A DNA stretch of 64,000 bases, taken from contig NZ_CP042304.1 of the NCBI RefSeq assembly GCF_007859655.1, positions 3,040,501 through 3,104,500 of the forward strand, in the 5' to 3' direction. Both the position numbers and the translations under genes were made by a program. How positions within the stretch are numbered: position 1 is the stretch's first letter; each line of letters begins with the position of its first letter. Below are positions 53,559 through 62,286 of this stretch, piece by piece. The notes beneath the pieces are model-generated. The model worked only from the letters and a program-made list of their open reading frames with translations. It was not told the DNA's origin and ran no database searches. Origin of the DNA: Devosia ginsengisoli (GTDB lineage Bacteria; Pseudomonadota; Alphaproteobacteria; Rhizobiales; Devosiaceae).

Positions 53559-54034
53559 GCGTTCCCCCGACCACGCCGGCTGCACGCGCGGAAGCCCTGA
53601 TCCGGCGCTATTTCGACGCCTGCAACGCCGCCGATCGGGCCGGGCTGATGGCCTGCTTCACCCCTGATGCGGTACATTATTTCCCGCCGGGCCTGCCCGG
53701 CGCGCCCTGGCGCGGTGCCGAGGCCATTGCCGATGGCTGGGTCTGGTGCGTCAGGACATTGGGCTCGCGCTGGACCATCGAAAAGGTGCTGGCCGGGGCC
53801 GACGGCCACGAAGCGGTGATCGAGTGGACGCATTGGAAGACCGGCGTCGGCCAGGTGCTGCGCGGCGACGAATGGTACATCTTCAACCACGACATTACCC
53901 GCATCAGCGAGATCCGCGCCTATTACGCCTCCCCCGTCGACCGGAGCAGTCCGGTGAACGCGTTGCACGATTTCGACTATGCCGCGCGCGGCTATCACCT
54001 GGCGCCGCCCTCCGCCCCACCCAAACTCGATTGA
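53555..54034 (+). CDS. NTF2/SnoaL-like protein
   Basis: ATG 53555 overlaps the upstream stop and gives 159 residues. The NTF2-like fold is suggested by ALIRRYFDACNAADRAGLMA, CFTPDAVHYFPPG and the late ISEIRAYYASPVD. SnoaL-like proteins act as isomerases, hydratases or cyclases on small molecules. The tight operon with RraA- and YciI-like genes suggests an enzymatic step on a ring or lactone. The exact reaction is unknown. Confidence 0.78.
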   Translation: MSVPPTTPAARAEALIRRYFDACNAADRAGLMACFTPDAVHYFPPGLPGAPWRGAEAIADGWVWCVRTLGSRWTIEKVLAGADGHEAVIEWTHWKTGVGQVLRGDEWYIFNHDITRISEIRAYYASPVDRSSPVNALHDFDYAARGYHLAPPSAPPKLD

Positions 54035-54041
54035 GGCCGAC

Positions 54042-54338
54042 ATGCAGTTCACCATCATCGCACGCGACGACACCGCTGAGGGCACGCTGGACCGGCGGCT
54101 CGCCAACCGGGCCGCACATATGGAACGCATTCACGAATTGAAGGCCGAAGGCGTGATCATCGATGGCGGAGCCATGCTCGACGAGGCCGGCCGGATGATC
54201 GGCTCCATCGTGCTCTGCGACGTGCCCGATCGCGCCGCCCTCGACGCGCTGATCGCCAGCGAGATTTACTACCGGCAGGGCGTATGGAAGGATATCGATA
54301 TCCTTCCCTTCCGGCGCGTGGCGTGGCACTCCGCCTAG
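54042..54338 (+). CDS. YciI-like protein
   Basis: ATG 54042, with GAGG 5 bases upstream, gives 98 residues. The YciI/YCII ferredoxin-like fold is recognisable: FTIIARDDTAEGTLDRRLAN, the His in RAAHMERI, and IYYRQGVWKDIDILPF. The family includes muconolactone-isomerase-like and lactone-acting proteins. Placed between the NTF2-like and fusion regulator genes it may handle the pathway lactone, in place of the fusion's inactive lactonase domain. Confidence 0.78.
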   Translation: MQFTIIARDDTAEGTLDRRLANRAAHMERIHELKAEGVIIDGGAMLDEAGRMIGSIVLCDVPDRAALDALIASEIYYRQGVWKDIDILPFRRVAWHSA

Positions 54339-54369
54339 GCCGTGCCGGCATGCAGCGCGAGGCAAGAGC

Positions 54370-56061
54370 ATGGCGGTGATGAGCCCGCCGGGGGTCGACA
54401 CCCTCGACGACAACTGGAGCCCGGACTCCCAGAAAAAGTCTGCCTTGGCTGGCACGGCGGTGCTGCAAAAGGCATTCGACCTGCTCGACCATATCGGGGA
54501 AGAGCCGGGGCTGCTCGATTCGGCCGACCTGGCACGCCGCACCGGCATGCCGCGGGCCACGCTCTATCGCATCCTGGCGGCATTGCAGGCGCGGGGCCTG
54601 GTGCGCACCGATCCGGGCCGGCAGACCTATTCCCTGGGCTTTCACCTGATCGAACTGGCGCAGAATGTGTGGTCGTCGAGCGACCTCGTCTCGGTGGCGG
54701 CGGGCGAATTGCGCCGCCTGCGCGACATGACGGGGGAAACCTCCTATCTGGCGGTCATGCATGAGGGCAAGATGCGCTCACTGGGGCGGTTCGACGGCGC
54801 CCATTCGCACCGCTCGGCGGCCGCGCTCGGCGTGACCAAGCCGGTGCATTGCACCTCGCAGGGCAAGGCCATGCTATCCCATCTCAGCACGGCCCAGGTC
54901 ACGGCGCTGCTCAGCCAGCCACTGCAGCGCTTCACCGACAAGACCATTACCGACGTGCCGCAATTGCTGGCACAGCTCGACATTATCAGGGCGCGCGGCT
55001 TTGCCATCGACGACGAGGAAATCCTCGAAGGCACGCGCTGTGCCGGCGCGGCCATTCTCAATGCCGCAGGCCAGCCGATCGGCGCGATCAGCGTCGCCGG
55101 GCCGACATTCCGGATCACGCCGCACCGCGCCGAACAGCTCGGCTACGAGCTGGCGGCGGCCACGCAACGCATTTCCCAGGAGCTAAACCGCACCAGCGCG
55201 GTCACGACCAGCGACATTTCCCCGGCAACGGCCATTACCTCGGCCCAGGCCTTTCTCGGCGCTTCGGCGCTCTGGCATGCGCAGACCGGCGCCGTGGTGT
55301 GGATCGACCAGCTCGGCCCGACAGTGCATTGGTATGACGCCACGCCAACCGCCATAACGCTGGAGACGCTCGACCGCCGCATCGACTGCGCCTTCCTGAC
55401 CCATGAGGGTGTCGTTCTGTTCACCCGGGGCGGCGCGATCCTGCTGCGGCGCGACGGCACCCAGCGGCACCTGCATTTCGACGCCCAGTTCCAGGCCCGG
55501 GCGGTGCGGACGGATTCGCGTGGCCGCGTCTGGGTTGCGGTCTTCAATGCCGAGCAGAATATCTCCGCCATCGGCCAGTTCACGCAAGCCGGGCCGGGCG
55601 AGCCGGTCTGGGAAATCAGCGGGGAAGTCACCAGCCTCGCCATCAGCAGCGACGGCATGGCCTTCTATGCCTCGGTGCCGGGGCGCAACACGATCTATGT
55701 GATGAGCGAGGCCGATGGCCGCAAGCGCGTGTTCAGCCGCCTGCCGGAAGCCACGGGCGCGCCGATGGGGCTGACGCTCGACGCCAATGACCGGCTCTGG
55801 GTCGGCGCCTATGACGGCTGGAGCGTGGTGCGGCTCGATGAAGACGGCGAATTCGAGCATGTCGTGCCGCTGCCCGTGCCGACCCCCACCAGCCTCGCCT
55901 TCGGCGGCCCGGACCTGTCGACGCTCTATATCACCAGCGCGCGCTCCGGCCTTTCCACCGAGACGCTGCGCAATGCCTCCCAATCCGGCCGCCTGCTGGC
56001 CCTTCAATCATCGGTGGCGGGCGTCGCCGAACCCGTGGCCAGCTTCAGCTTTCCCGACTGA
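54370..56061 (+). CDS. IclR-type regulator fused to a degenerate SMP-30 domain (probable sensor)
   Basis: The 563-residue paralogue of the protein at 35387 has the same order: IclR winged helix (SADLARRTGMPRATLYRILA), effector domain (PVHCTSQGKAMLSHL), then an SMP-30-like propeller from about residue 290. All metal and substrate positions have changed. Glu297 of the paralogue is Ala298 here, Asn428 is Thr421, Asp478 is Met466, Arg380 is Gln375 and Asn382 is Arg377. The fold signature is kept (TDSRGRVWVA, LDANDRLWVGAYDGW, VPTPTSLAFGG, LYITSAR). The domain should therefore be unable to hydrolyse lactones but able to bind a ligand. ATG 54370 follows GAGG at a spacing of 7. It probably controls the divergent operons around 52563-52818. 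Confidence 0.88.
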   Translation: MAVMSPPGVDTLDDNWSPDSQKKSALAGTAVLQKAFDLLDHIGEEPGLLDSADLARRTGMPRATLYRILAALQARGLVRTDPGRQTYSLGFHLIELAQNVWSSSDLVSVAAGELRRLRDMTGETSYLAVMHEGKMRSLGRFDGAHSHRSAAALGVTKPVHCTSQGKAMLSHLSTAQVTALLSQPLQRFTDKTITDVPQLLAQLDIIRARGFAIDDEEILEGTRCAGAAILNAAGQPIGAISVAGPTFRITPHRAEQLGYELAAATQRISQELNRTSAVTTSDISPATAITSAQAFLGASALWHAQTGAVVWIDQLGPTVHWYDATPTAITLETLDRRIDCAFLTHEGVVLFTRGGAILLRRDGTQRHLHFDAQFQARAVRTDSRGRVWVAVFNAEQNISAIGQFTQAGPGEPVWEISGEVTSLAISSDGMAFYASVPGRNTIYVMSEADGRKRVFSRLPEATGAPMGLTLDANDRLWVGAYDGWSVVRLDEDGEFEHVVPLPVPTPTSLAFGGPDLSTLYITSARSGLSTETLRNASQSGRLLALQSSVAGVAEPVASFSFPD

Positions 56062-56094
56062 AGTGGCCGGGCGCATTTCAACACTGGACAGAAA

Positions 56095-56946
56095 ATGACC
56101 ACCACACAGCATGAGAGAATCCTGCTTACCGGCGCCAGCGGCCTGGTGGGCAGCGGCATCCGGCCCTATCTCGCCGAACGCTTTGCCGAAATCGTGCTGC
56201 TCGACCGCGCCGCGCCGGCCGACTTGGCCGGCAATGAACGCGTGGTGGTCGGCGACCTGACCGACCGCGCCGTGCTGGCCGAGGCTATGGCCGGCGTTAC
56301 CGGGGTGATCCACCTGGCCTGCGCGCATGGTTTCACCATCAGCTTCGAGGACACGATCGACAGCAATTATCGCGGGCTGGTGCGGCTGCTGGAAGCCTTC
56401 GTCACCGCCGGCGGCAGTCACTTCGTTTATGCCAGCAGCCATCACGGCTGGGGTTTCTACCCTCGTGGCGAGTTGGTGCAGGAAACCGATCCGCCGCGGC
56501 CCGATGGCTGGTATGCGGTCAGCAAGATTTTCGGCGAGGCGGCGGTGGCGCACCTGGCCAATGCGCATGGCTTCAGCGCGCTGTCGCTGCGTATCGGCAA
56601 TTCCGGACCGGCGGTCACCGACGAGCGCTGCACCCATATGTGGACCAGCTTCCGGGACGTGGCCGACCTTGCCATCCGCGGCTTGCAGCGGCCTGAACTG
56701 GGGCACCGCGCCGTCTTTGCGACGGCCGATTGCGCCGAGCCATTCTTTGACAATAGCGGGCTCGCCGAGTTGGGTTTCACCACCAGCGATCGGCCGGAGA
56801 ACAATCTGGCCCAGCCCTCGATAGCAACCGAGCCCAAGGCCGATGGCCTTATGGGCCTTGCGGTGGGCGGCGGTTATGCCGTCACCAACCTCAAAACCGA
56901 TATCGCAACGTGGCAGCAGATCAATCAGGCCACGAGGCGTCGGTAA
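56095..56946 (+). CDS. NAD-dependent epimerase/dehydratase family, uronate dehydrogenase-like
   Basis: The 283-residue extended SDR has the motif LTGASGLVGSGI, then ASSHHGWGFYP, the active-site Y-x-x-x-K (WYAVSKIFGE) and LRIGNSGPA. The latter two resemble uronate dehydrogenase. Such enzymes oxidise the anomeric carbon of an aldose or uronate to a lactone. As last gene of the RraA operon it would make the lactone that the epimerase/dehydratase side then processes. Confidence 0.8.
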   Translation: MTTTQHERILLTGASGLVGSGIRPYLAERFAEIVLLDRAAPADLAGNERVVVGDLTDRAVLAEAMAGVTGVIHLACAHGFTISFEDTIDSNYRGLVRLLEAFVTAGGSHFVYASSHHGWGFYPRGELVQETDPPRPDGWYAVSKIFGEAAVAHLANAHGFSALSLRIGNSGPAVTDERCTHMWTSFRDVADLAIRGLQRPELGHRAVFATADCAEPFFDNSGLAELGFTTSDRPENNLAQPSIATEPKADGLMGLAVGGGYAVTNLKTDIATWQQINQATRRR

Positions 56947-57049
56947 TCGGTACCCGACCGACGTTATAACGGAGTCCTGCCAAGAAACGGCCGATCTTTG
57001 GTGTTGCAGATAACGTGCCCGTGAGGGTTCGCGCAACGAACAGAGAGAC

Positions 57050-57719
57050 ATGCCGATGACCCGGATCCGTTACACGCTGAGCGAAAGCGTGGGAGACCCC
57101 AAGGACTGGTCTTACACCTGGCAACTCCGCGACGACGTAACGCTCCAGGGCAATTGCGATTTCTGCGGCCAGGCCGAGCAGAGGCTGACCTATGAAGTGG
57201 CGCGGCAGGCGGACCGGATGTGGATCTGCCAGCGCTGCGTGGGCCGCTATCCGGTCGGGGGGCATGCTCGACGATTTCCGGCTGGGACCGCGTTCGGCAA
57301 GGGCGCAGATTCACGGGCTTACCGCGCGGCTCAAGCAGCAGACCTGCCACGATATTATCAGGGAAGTGCAGGCGGCGGTTGCCGACCCCGCCCTTGAAGA
57401 GGTGCTGGTCTATTATGGCCGAAACCTGCAACTGTCGCCGCAACGGGCGGCCGTGCTGTTCGGCGCGCTGCCGCAATTGCCGCGCCCCATCGATCCCCGT
57501 ATTTTCGAGATTCAGAGCCGCAGCACCGCGCATCAGGAAGAATTCGGCGCGCTGGCCGAGGCGCAGCGTAGCAGCGTCTGGCCGGCTTTGTCGCCGGTGC
57601 AGAAGCGGCGGTTGACGGCCCTCGGCTTCGCTCCTTCCGGCGCCGGCACTCGCAAATCCGCGCGCAGCCAGTCCGCAACCCCATCGCGCAGTTGGCCGCC
57701 TCGCGCATATCTGCCGTGA
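57050..57719 (+). pseudogene. Zinc-ribbon-like hypothetical gene split by a +1 shift at a G6 run
   Basis: The first frame (ATG 57050) encodes 70 residues with C36-x-x-C39 and C60-x-x-C63, a likely zinc ribbon, up to RCVGRYPVGG. It then continues as low-complexity Arg-rich text to a stop at 57397. The second frame carries a sensible continuation from GGMLDDFRLGP to the stop at 57719, including QQTCHDIIREVQAAVADPAL and GRNLQLSPQ. The frames join exactly at the six-G run 57257-57262: removing one G gives a single protein of about 222 residues. This could be a sequencing error, a real mutation or slippage at the run. Function unknown. Confidence 0.65.
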
Positions 57720-57886
57720 CCGGACCGGCAGGCTCCGAACTGGGCAGAAAAACATCGTAAAATCAAAGTCTTGTAGAGCTATCTCCCGGCCTGGGCGGCG
57801 AGCGTCTGCTGCGGCCTCCGCCCCATTGAGAGCATGATCCTTGCCGACGATTGGCGCATCGCTGCCAGACCTAAGGATGGGGATAT

Positions 57887-59116
57887 ATGCGGACTGCCCC
57901 GGACCATTTTCGCTCCATTGCCCGGCTCGTCGCCCTGGGTGCCCTGATGACCTTCGCGGCCGGAGCCGCCGGGGCCAATGAGCCCTACATGCTGGGCGTT
58001 TCCGACAGGATCGCCATCAAGGTCGTGCAATGGAAGGCGGTCGATTCCACCTTCGAGGAATGGACGGCGCTGGGCGGCGAATATGTGGTCGGCGCCGATG
58101 GCAATGTGAACTTCCCCATGGTCGGCGCCACTGCCGGCGCGGGCAGGACATCCGCGGAACTGGCGGCCGAACTCGGCTCCGGGCTGCAGCAGGCCCTTGG
58201 CCTCACCACCGCACCGACCGTTACGGTGGAAGTGGCCGAGTATGGACCGGTCTATATTTCCGGCGATGTGGCCGCGCCCGGCGAATACCCCTTTGCGCCC
58301 AACCTGACCGTGGTCAAGGCGCTGGCTCTGGCCGGTGGCGAGCGGCGCAGCGCCGAAGCCACGGCCCGTCCCGAACGCGAAATGCTGAACACGACCGGCG
58401 CCTTGCAGGTGCTGGAAGACGAATATGATCGCCTGCTGGTCCGCCGCGCACGGCTCGATGCCGAACTGGCCGGGCAAAGCGAGATCACCGTGCCGCCGGA
58501 ACTGGAAGGCAAGCCCGATATCGACAGCGTGGTGGCTGCCGAAAAGGCCATACTCGACGCCCAGACGCGGCAGGCCGAAGCCCAGTCCACTTCGCTGACC
58601 GACCAGGTCGGCTTGCTCACCAGCCAGATCGAGGCTTTCCAGCAGAAGCAGGGCGGCACCGAAACCCAGCTGGTGGTCGCACGCGAGCAGCTCGACAAGA
58701 TCACGGCGCTCTCCGATGACGGCCTGGCTCTGGTCTCGCGCGTGGCCTCGCTCCAGACCAATGTCGCCGATCTCGAAGCGCGCCTGCTCGACACGCAGAC
58801 CGCCGCTCTCCAGGCGCAACAGGATATTGCGGCGGCCAATCGCGAGCAGGCCAGGCTTGCCGACCAGCGCATTTCCGACCTGTCGCTGGAGCGGCAGACC
58901 GTGGATGGCCAGATCAGCGCCCTGGCGCTCAAGATCGCCACGCAACGCGGCCTGGTACAGGAGGCCGCGCTCTATACCGGCGCCGCTATGCCCGGCGATG
59001 CCGCGCCGAGCTACACTTACGCGATCATTCGCAATGGCGAGGAAATTGCCGCCGATCTCGGCACTCTGTTGGCTGCCGGCGATGTCGTCGTCGCGCGCCT
59101 CACGCTTGCACCTTGA
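57887..59116 (+). CDS. Polysaccharide export protein, ExoF-like
   Basis: The 409-residue protein has a signal peptide (cleavage after GAN or nearby), a poly-export domain (PYMLGVSDRIAIKVVQWKAV), an SLBB-type segment (VYISGDVAAPGEYPFAPNLT), and a long coiled-coil region of about residues 170-370 rich in Gln, Ala and Asp. The layout is that of ExoF of rhizobial succinoglycan clusters rather than the shorter Wza. It probably forms or supports the periplasmic/outer-membrane export channel. It is followed 10 bases later by the GH16 gene. Confidence 0.85.
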   Translation: MRTAPDHFRSIARLVALGALMTFAAGAAGANEPYMLGVSDRIAIKVVQWKAVDSTFEEWTALGGEYVVGADGNVNFPMVGATAGAGRTSAELAAELGSGLQQALGLTTAPTVTVEVAEYGPVYISGDVAAPGEYPFAPNLTVVKALALAGGERRSAEATARPEREMLNTTGALQVLEDEYDRLLVRRARLDAELAGQSEITVPPELEGKPDIDSVVAAEKAILDAQTRQAEAQSTSLTDQVGLLTSQIEAFQQKQGGTETQLVVAREQLDKITALSDDGLALVSRVASLQTNVADLEARLLDTQTAALQAQQDIAAANREQARLADQRISDLSLERQTVDGQISALALKIATQRGLVQEAALYTGAAMPGDAAPSYTYAIIRNGEEIAADLGTLLAAGDVVVARLTLAP

Positions 59117-59126
59117 GGAAACCACT

Positions 59127-59918
59127 ATGACAAAGAGGATTTGGCTCGCCGCGCTGGCAGTGGCAGCGGGGCTCGGCACCACGCCCGTGCTGGCGCAGGA
59201 TGGCGCTTTTTTCGACGATTTCGACCAGCTCGACCAGTCGCGCTGGTATGTTTCGGATGGCTGGAACAATGGCGCGCACCAGAACTGCACCTGGTCGAGT
59301 GACCAGGTCACCGCCACCGGCGGCATGCTGCATGTCGGCTTTGCGCCCGTTCCGAAAGGCGAGCGGCAATATCGCTGCGGCGAGTTGCAGACGCGCGCCG
59401 CCTATGGCTTCGGCACCTATGAGGCGCGGCTGAAGACGCCCGGCGGCTCGGGGCTCAATGCGGCTTTCTTCACCTATATCGGGGCCCAGCAAGGCAAGCC
59501 GCATGACGAGATCGATTTCGAAATCCTGCTGCGCGACACGGGCAAGGTCGATACGACCACTTTCGTCAACGGCATCAGCGGCGATGGCGAGACCGGCAGC
59601 GGGCAGAGCCACGCCCTGCCCCATAAGTCGGACAGCGACTTCGTCACCTTCGCCTTCACCTGGGAGCCGGACGAATTGCGCTTCTATATCGACGGCGAGC
59701 TGGTCCGCACCATGACCGACAAGGCAACCATTCCCAGCAATCCGCAGCGCATCTTTTTCAGCCTGTGGGGCACGGACACACTGACCGACTGGATGGGGCC
59801 ATTCGCTGCGGTCGACGCGCCCATCGCCATGGATGTCGACTGGGTCGGTTTCACACCTTTGGGCGCGGACTGCGCGTTCGACGCCTCCATTCTGTGCCAA
59901 GCCAACGGGGACGAGTGA
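59127..59918 (+). CDS. Secreted GH16 family glycanase, ExoK-like
   Basis: ATG 59127 (GAGGA 8 bases upstream) gives 263 residues with a signal peptide (IWLAALAVAAGLGTTPVLA, cleavage after VLA). The GH16 catalytic motif is HDEIDFEIL, with nucleophile and acid/base Glu in E-I-D-F-E. ExoK-type enzymes cut nascent exopolysaccharide to shorter chains. Its TGA overlaps the next ATG. The frame extends upstream into exoF but the signal peptide sets the start. Confidence 0.9.
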   Translation: MTKRIWLAALAVAAGLGTTPVLAQDGAFFDDFDQLDQSRWYVSDGWNNGAHQNCTWSSDQVTATGGMLHVGFAPVPKGERQYRCGELQTRAAYGFGTYEARLKTPGGSGLNAAFFTYIGAQQGKPHDEIDFEILLRDTGKVDTTTFVNGISGDGETGSGQSHALPHKSDSDFVTFAFTWEPDELRFYIDGELVRTMTDKATIPSNPQRIFFSLWGTDTLTDWMGPFAAVDAPIAMDVDWVGFTPLGADCAFDASILCQANGDE

Positions 59919-60811
59919 TGAAGCTGGTATTCTTTCGCGGCAAGGTGCCCAATTTCGGTGACGAGCTGAACCTGCATGTCTGGCCCGCTCTGCTGCCCAA
60001 GGGCTTTCTCGATGACGACGCGAGCGAGCTTTTCGTCGGCATCGGCTCCATTATCGGCGATCATCTCGATCCGGCGGCGCGCAAATTCGTCATGGGCTCG
60101 GGCTATGCCGGCTATATGGGCCTGCCTGACGTGCATGACGGCAGTTGGGATATCCGTTTCGTGCGCGGCCCCAATACGGCCAGGACGCTCGGCATCGATC
60201 CGGGCCTGTCCATCTGCGACAGCGCCGTGCTGCTGCGGGCCATGGACCTGCCCGAGCGGGACGAGAGCGTGGGCATCGCCTTCATGCCGCATTACGAGAC
60301 GCTGGAGCGCGGCGACTGGGCCCAAGCCTGCCGCCTGGCCGGCATGACGCTGATCGATGCCACCGATCCGGTGGAAAAGGTGTTGAGCCAGATCCAGGGC
60401 GCGCGGCTGCTCATCACCGAGGCCATGCATGGCGCCATTGTCGCCGATGCGCTGCGCACGCCATGGATCGGCGCGCGGCCGATCTATGGCGGGCACCACA
60501 AGAAGTGGTTCGACTGGTCGGGCGCGCTCGACCTCGATGTGCGCCTCAACCCGCTCAAGCCGTCCAGCGTGCTGGAATATTACATTTCCCGCACCGGGCG
60601 CGGCGGCGCGCTGGGCAAGGTGGGGCGCTTCAGTGCCTCGCCACTCGCCGCATTGCCCAATCGTATCCTGACCCAGATCGCGGCCCAGCATTTGCAGGCC
60701 ATGGCGCGTCTCGAACCCCAGCTCAGCGATGATCCAAAGATCGTCGAGGTTACCGAGCGCGCTCGCGACGCCGTGGACGCCTTCGTGGCGAGCCGCCGGG
60801 CGGTGGCCTAG
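59918..60811 (+). CDS. Polysaccharide pyruvyl transferase, ExoV-like
   Basis: ATG 59918 overlaps the GH16 stop and gives 297 residues. Family motifs: KVPNFGDELN near the start, FVGIGSIIGDHL, and ITEAMHGAIVADALRTPWIG in the C-terminal half. ExoV-type enzymes transfer pyruvate from phosphoenolpyruvate as a ketal to a sugar of the repeat unit. The stop shares CTAG with the convergent flippase gene. Confidence 0.88.
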   Translation: MKLVFFRGKVPNFGDELNLHVWPALLPKGFLDDDASELFVGIGSIIGDHLDPAARKFVMGSGYAGYMGLPDVHDGSWDIRFVRGPNTARTLGIDPGLSICDSAVLLRAMDLPERDESVGIAFMPHYETLERGDWAQACRLAGMTLIDATDPVEKVLSQIQGARLLITEAMHGAIVADALRTPWIGARPIYGGHHKKWFDWSGALDLDVRLNPLKPSSVLEYYISRTGRGGALGKVGRFSASPLAALPNRILTQIAAQHLQAMARLEPQLSDDPKIVEVTERARDAVDAFVASRRAVA

Positions 60812-62286
60812 CGGCGGCGCAGGAAGCCGACCAGCCGCCCGAGCCGCTCGCGGCCGAACAGCAGGATGACGGCGCCGTAGCTCAAAGCTGCGGCGCCGAT
60901 TGTCATGCTGAGGCGCAGGACGACATCGGCATTGGCCAATTGCTGCTGCACCAGCCAGCCGGCGCCCGCCATGACAGCGGTGGCCAGGATCGGCAGGGCG
61001 AAGGAGCCGAGATAGGCGAAGGCCGAAACCCGCAACAGGCGCACCACCATATGCACCGAGGGCAGCCACATCAGCCCGTTGAGGATGACCAGCGAGACGG
61101 TGAGCGGCACGAGGCCCCAGCCTGAAAACAGGAAGATGTAGAGCACCGTCACGACCTGCTTGCCGAGGATGTAGTAGAACCACAGATCGGCCTGGCCCTG
61201 GCTGCGGATCAGCGAGGACTGGAGTACGCCGACGGCGGTCAGGATGCCCAGGGCGCAGAAAGCCTGCACCACCGGCACCGCTTCCAGCCAATGATCCCCA
61301 AAGGCCAGGGGGATGAAATCGCCCGCCACCAGCGCCAGCCCGGCAAAGACTGGGAAGGCCACGACCGAGGAGGCAAAGGTCCCCAACAGATAGGCCTCGC
61401 GCAGCTTGGCCGGCTCGCGCTGCATGGAGGAAAGCAGCGAATAGGACACCAGGTTGAGCGCGCCGGAAATCAGGTCGGTGAGAATCTGGAAGATGCGGCG
61501 GGCAAAGCCATAAAGGCCCAGCCAGACCGGGCCGAGCAGCACGCCGATCAGCAATTGATCGAGGCTCAGCGTAGAAATGAAATGATTGCCGGTCGAGAAC
61601 AGGCCGAACGCCCTGAGATCGCCAAGAGCGCGCCAATCGAAGCGCAGGCGGGGCAGCCATCGGGCGGCGGCCAGCGCGCCGATGCAGGTGGTGACCGAGG
61701 AGGCCAGTTGCGAGGCCGCCAGCGCCCAGAGCCCGAAGCCGAACCAGAGCAAAGCCAGGCAGACGACTGCAGCCACCAGCGAGGCAAGCGTGGTGCGCAA
61801 GGCGAGCATCTTGAACGACATGGTGCGCACCAGCAGCGCATTGGGCACGGCGGCCGCCATGTCGAAAATCACGCGCAGGGAAATGAACGGAATGAGCAGC
61901 AGCAGCGGCGCTTCGCCCGTGGCGCCGACGATGAAGGGACCAGCGAGGCAGAGCGCGGCATAGATCAGCAGTGCCGCCCCGAGGCAGAGCCAGAACACCG
62001 TATCGAGGTGGATAGCCGCAATGGCCCGCCGCTGGATCAGGGCTTCGCGGAAGCCGGCCGGGGCGACGGCGAGGCCAACCGTGGCGATGCTGGTGGCAAA
62101 GGCGACGATACCGAATTCGGCCGGGCTCAACACCCGCGAGGTGGCGAGAAAGACCAGCAGGCCCAATACCGCCGGCACGAGGCTGCTGACCAGCGACCAG
62201 ATCGCGCCCTTGATGGCGGCCGAAGCGCGACCGGTCGCAAGGTGATCGAGCCGGGAGCCGCCGCGCGAATCTGCCGCCAGGGTCAT
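60808..62286 (-). CDS. Polysaccharide flippase (Wzx/ExoT-like)
   Basis: The 492-residue membrane protein has about 12-14 hydrophobic segments and the N-terminal MATE/MOP-type pattern (AIWSLVSSLVPAVLGLLVFL, then SRVLSPAEFGIVAFA). It should move lipid-linked repeat units across the inner membrane. ATG 62286 overlaps the glycosyltransferase stop as ATGA. Confidence 0.88.
   Translation of the reverse strand: MTLAADSRGGSRLDHLATGRASAAIKGAIWSLVSSLVPAVLGLLVFLATSRVLSPAEFGIVAFATSIATVGLAVAPAGFREALIQRRAIAAIHLDTVFWLCLGAALLIYAALCLAGPFIVGATGEAPLLLLIPFISLRVIFDMAAAVPNALLVRTMSFKMLALRTTLASLVAAVVCLALLWFGFGLWALAASQLASSVTTCIGALAAARWLPRLRFDWRALGDLRAFGLFSTGNHFISTLSLDQLLIGVLLGPVWLGLYGFARRIFQILTDLISGALNLVSYSLLSSMQREPAKLREAYLLGTFASSVVAFPVFAGLALVAGDFIPLAFGDHWLEAVPVVQAFCALGILTAVGVLQSSLIRSQGQADLWFYYILGKQVVTVLYIFLFSGWGLVPLTVSLVILNGLMWLPSVHMVVRLLRVSAFAYLGSFALPILATAVMAGAGWLVQQQLANADVVLRLSMTIGAAALSYGAVILLFGRERLGRLVGFLRRR

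Noticed and set aside
54370..56061. The degenerate SMP-30 half as a decaying pseudogene.
   Set aside because: The frame is intact over 563 codons, fold motifs are kept and the gene sits inside a tightly spaced operon. Loss is limited to active-site positions, which fits functional change better than decay.
59684..61660. Open frame of 658 codons on the - strand.
   Set aside because: It runs antisense to the GH16 and pyruvyl transferase genes and out of frame with the flippase. No motif supports it.
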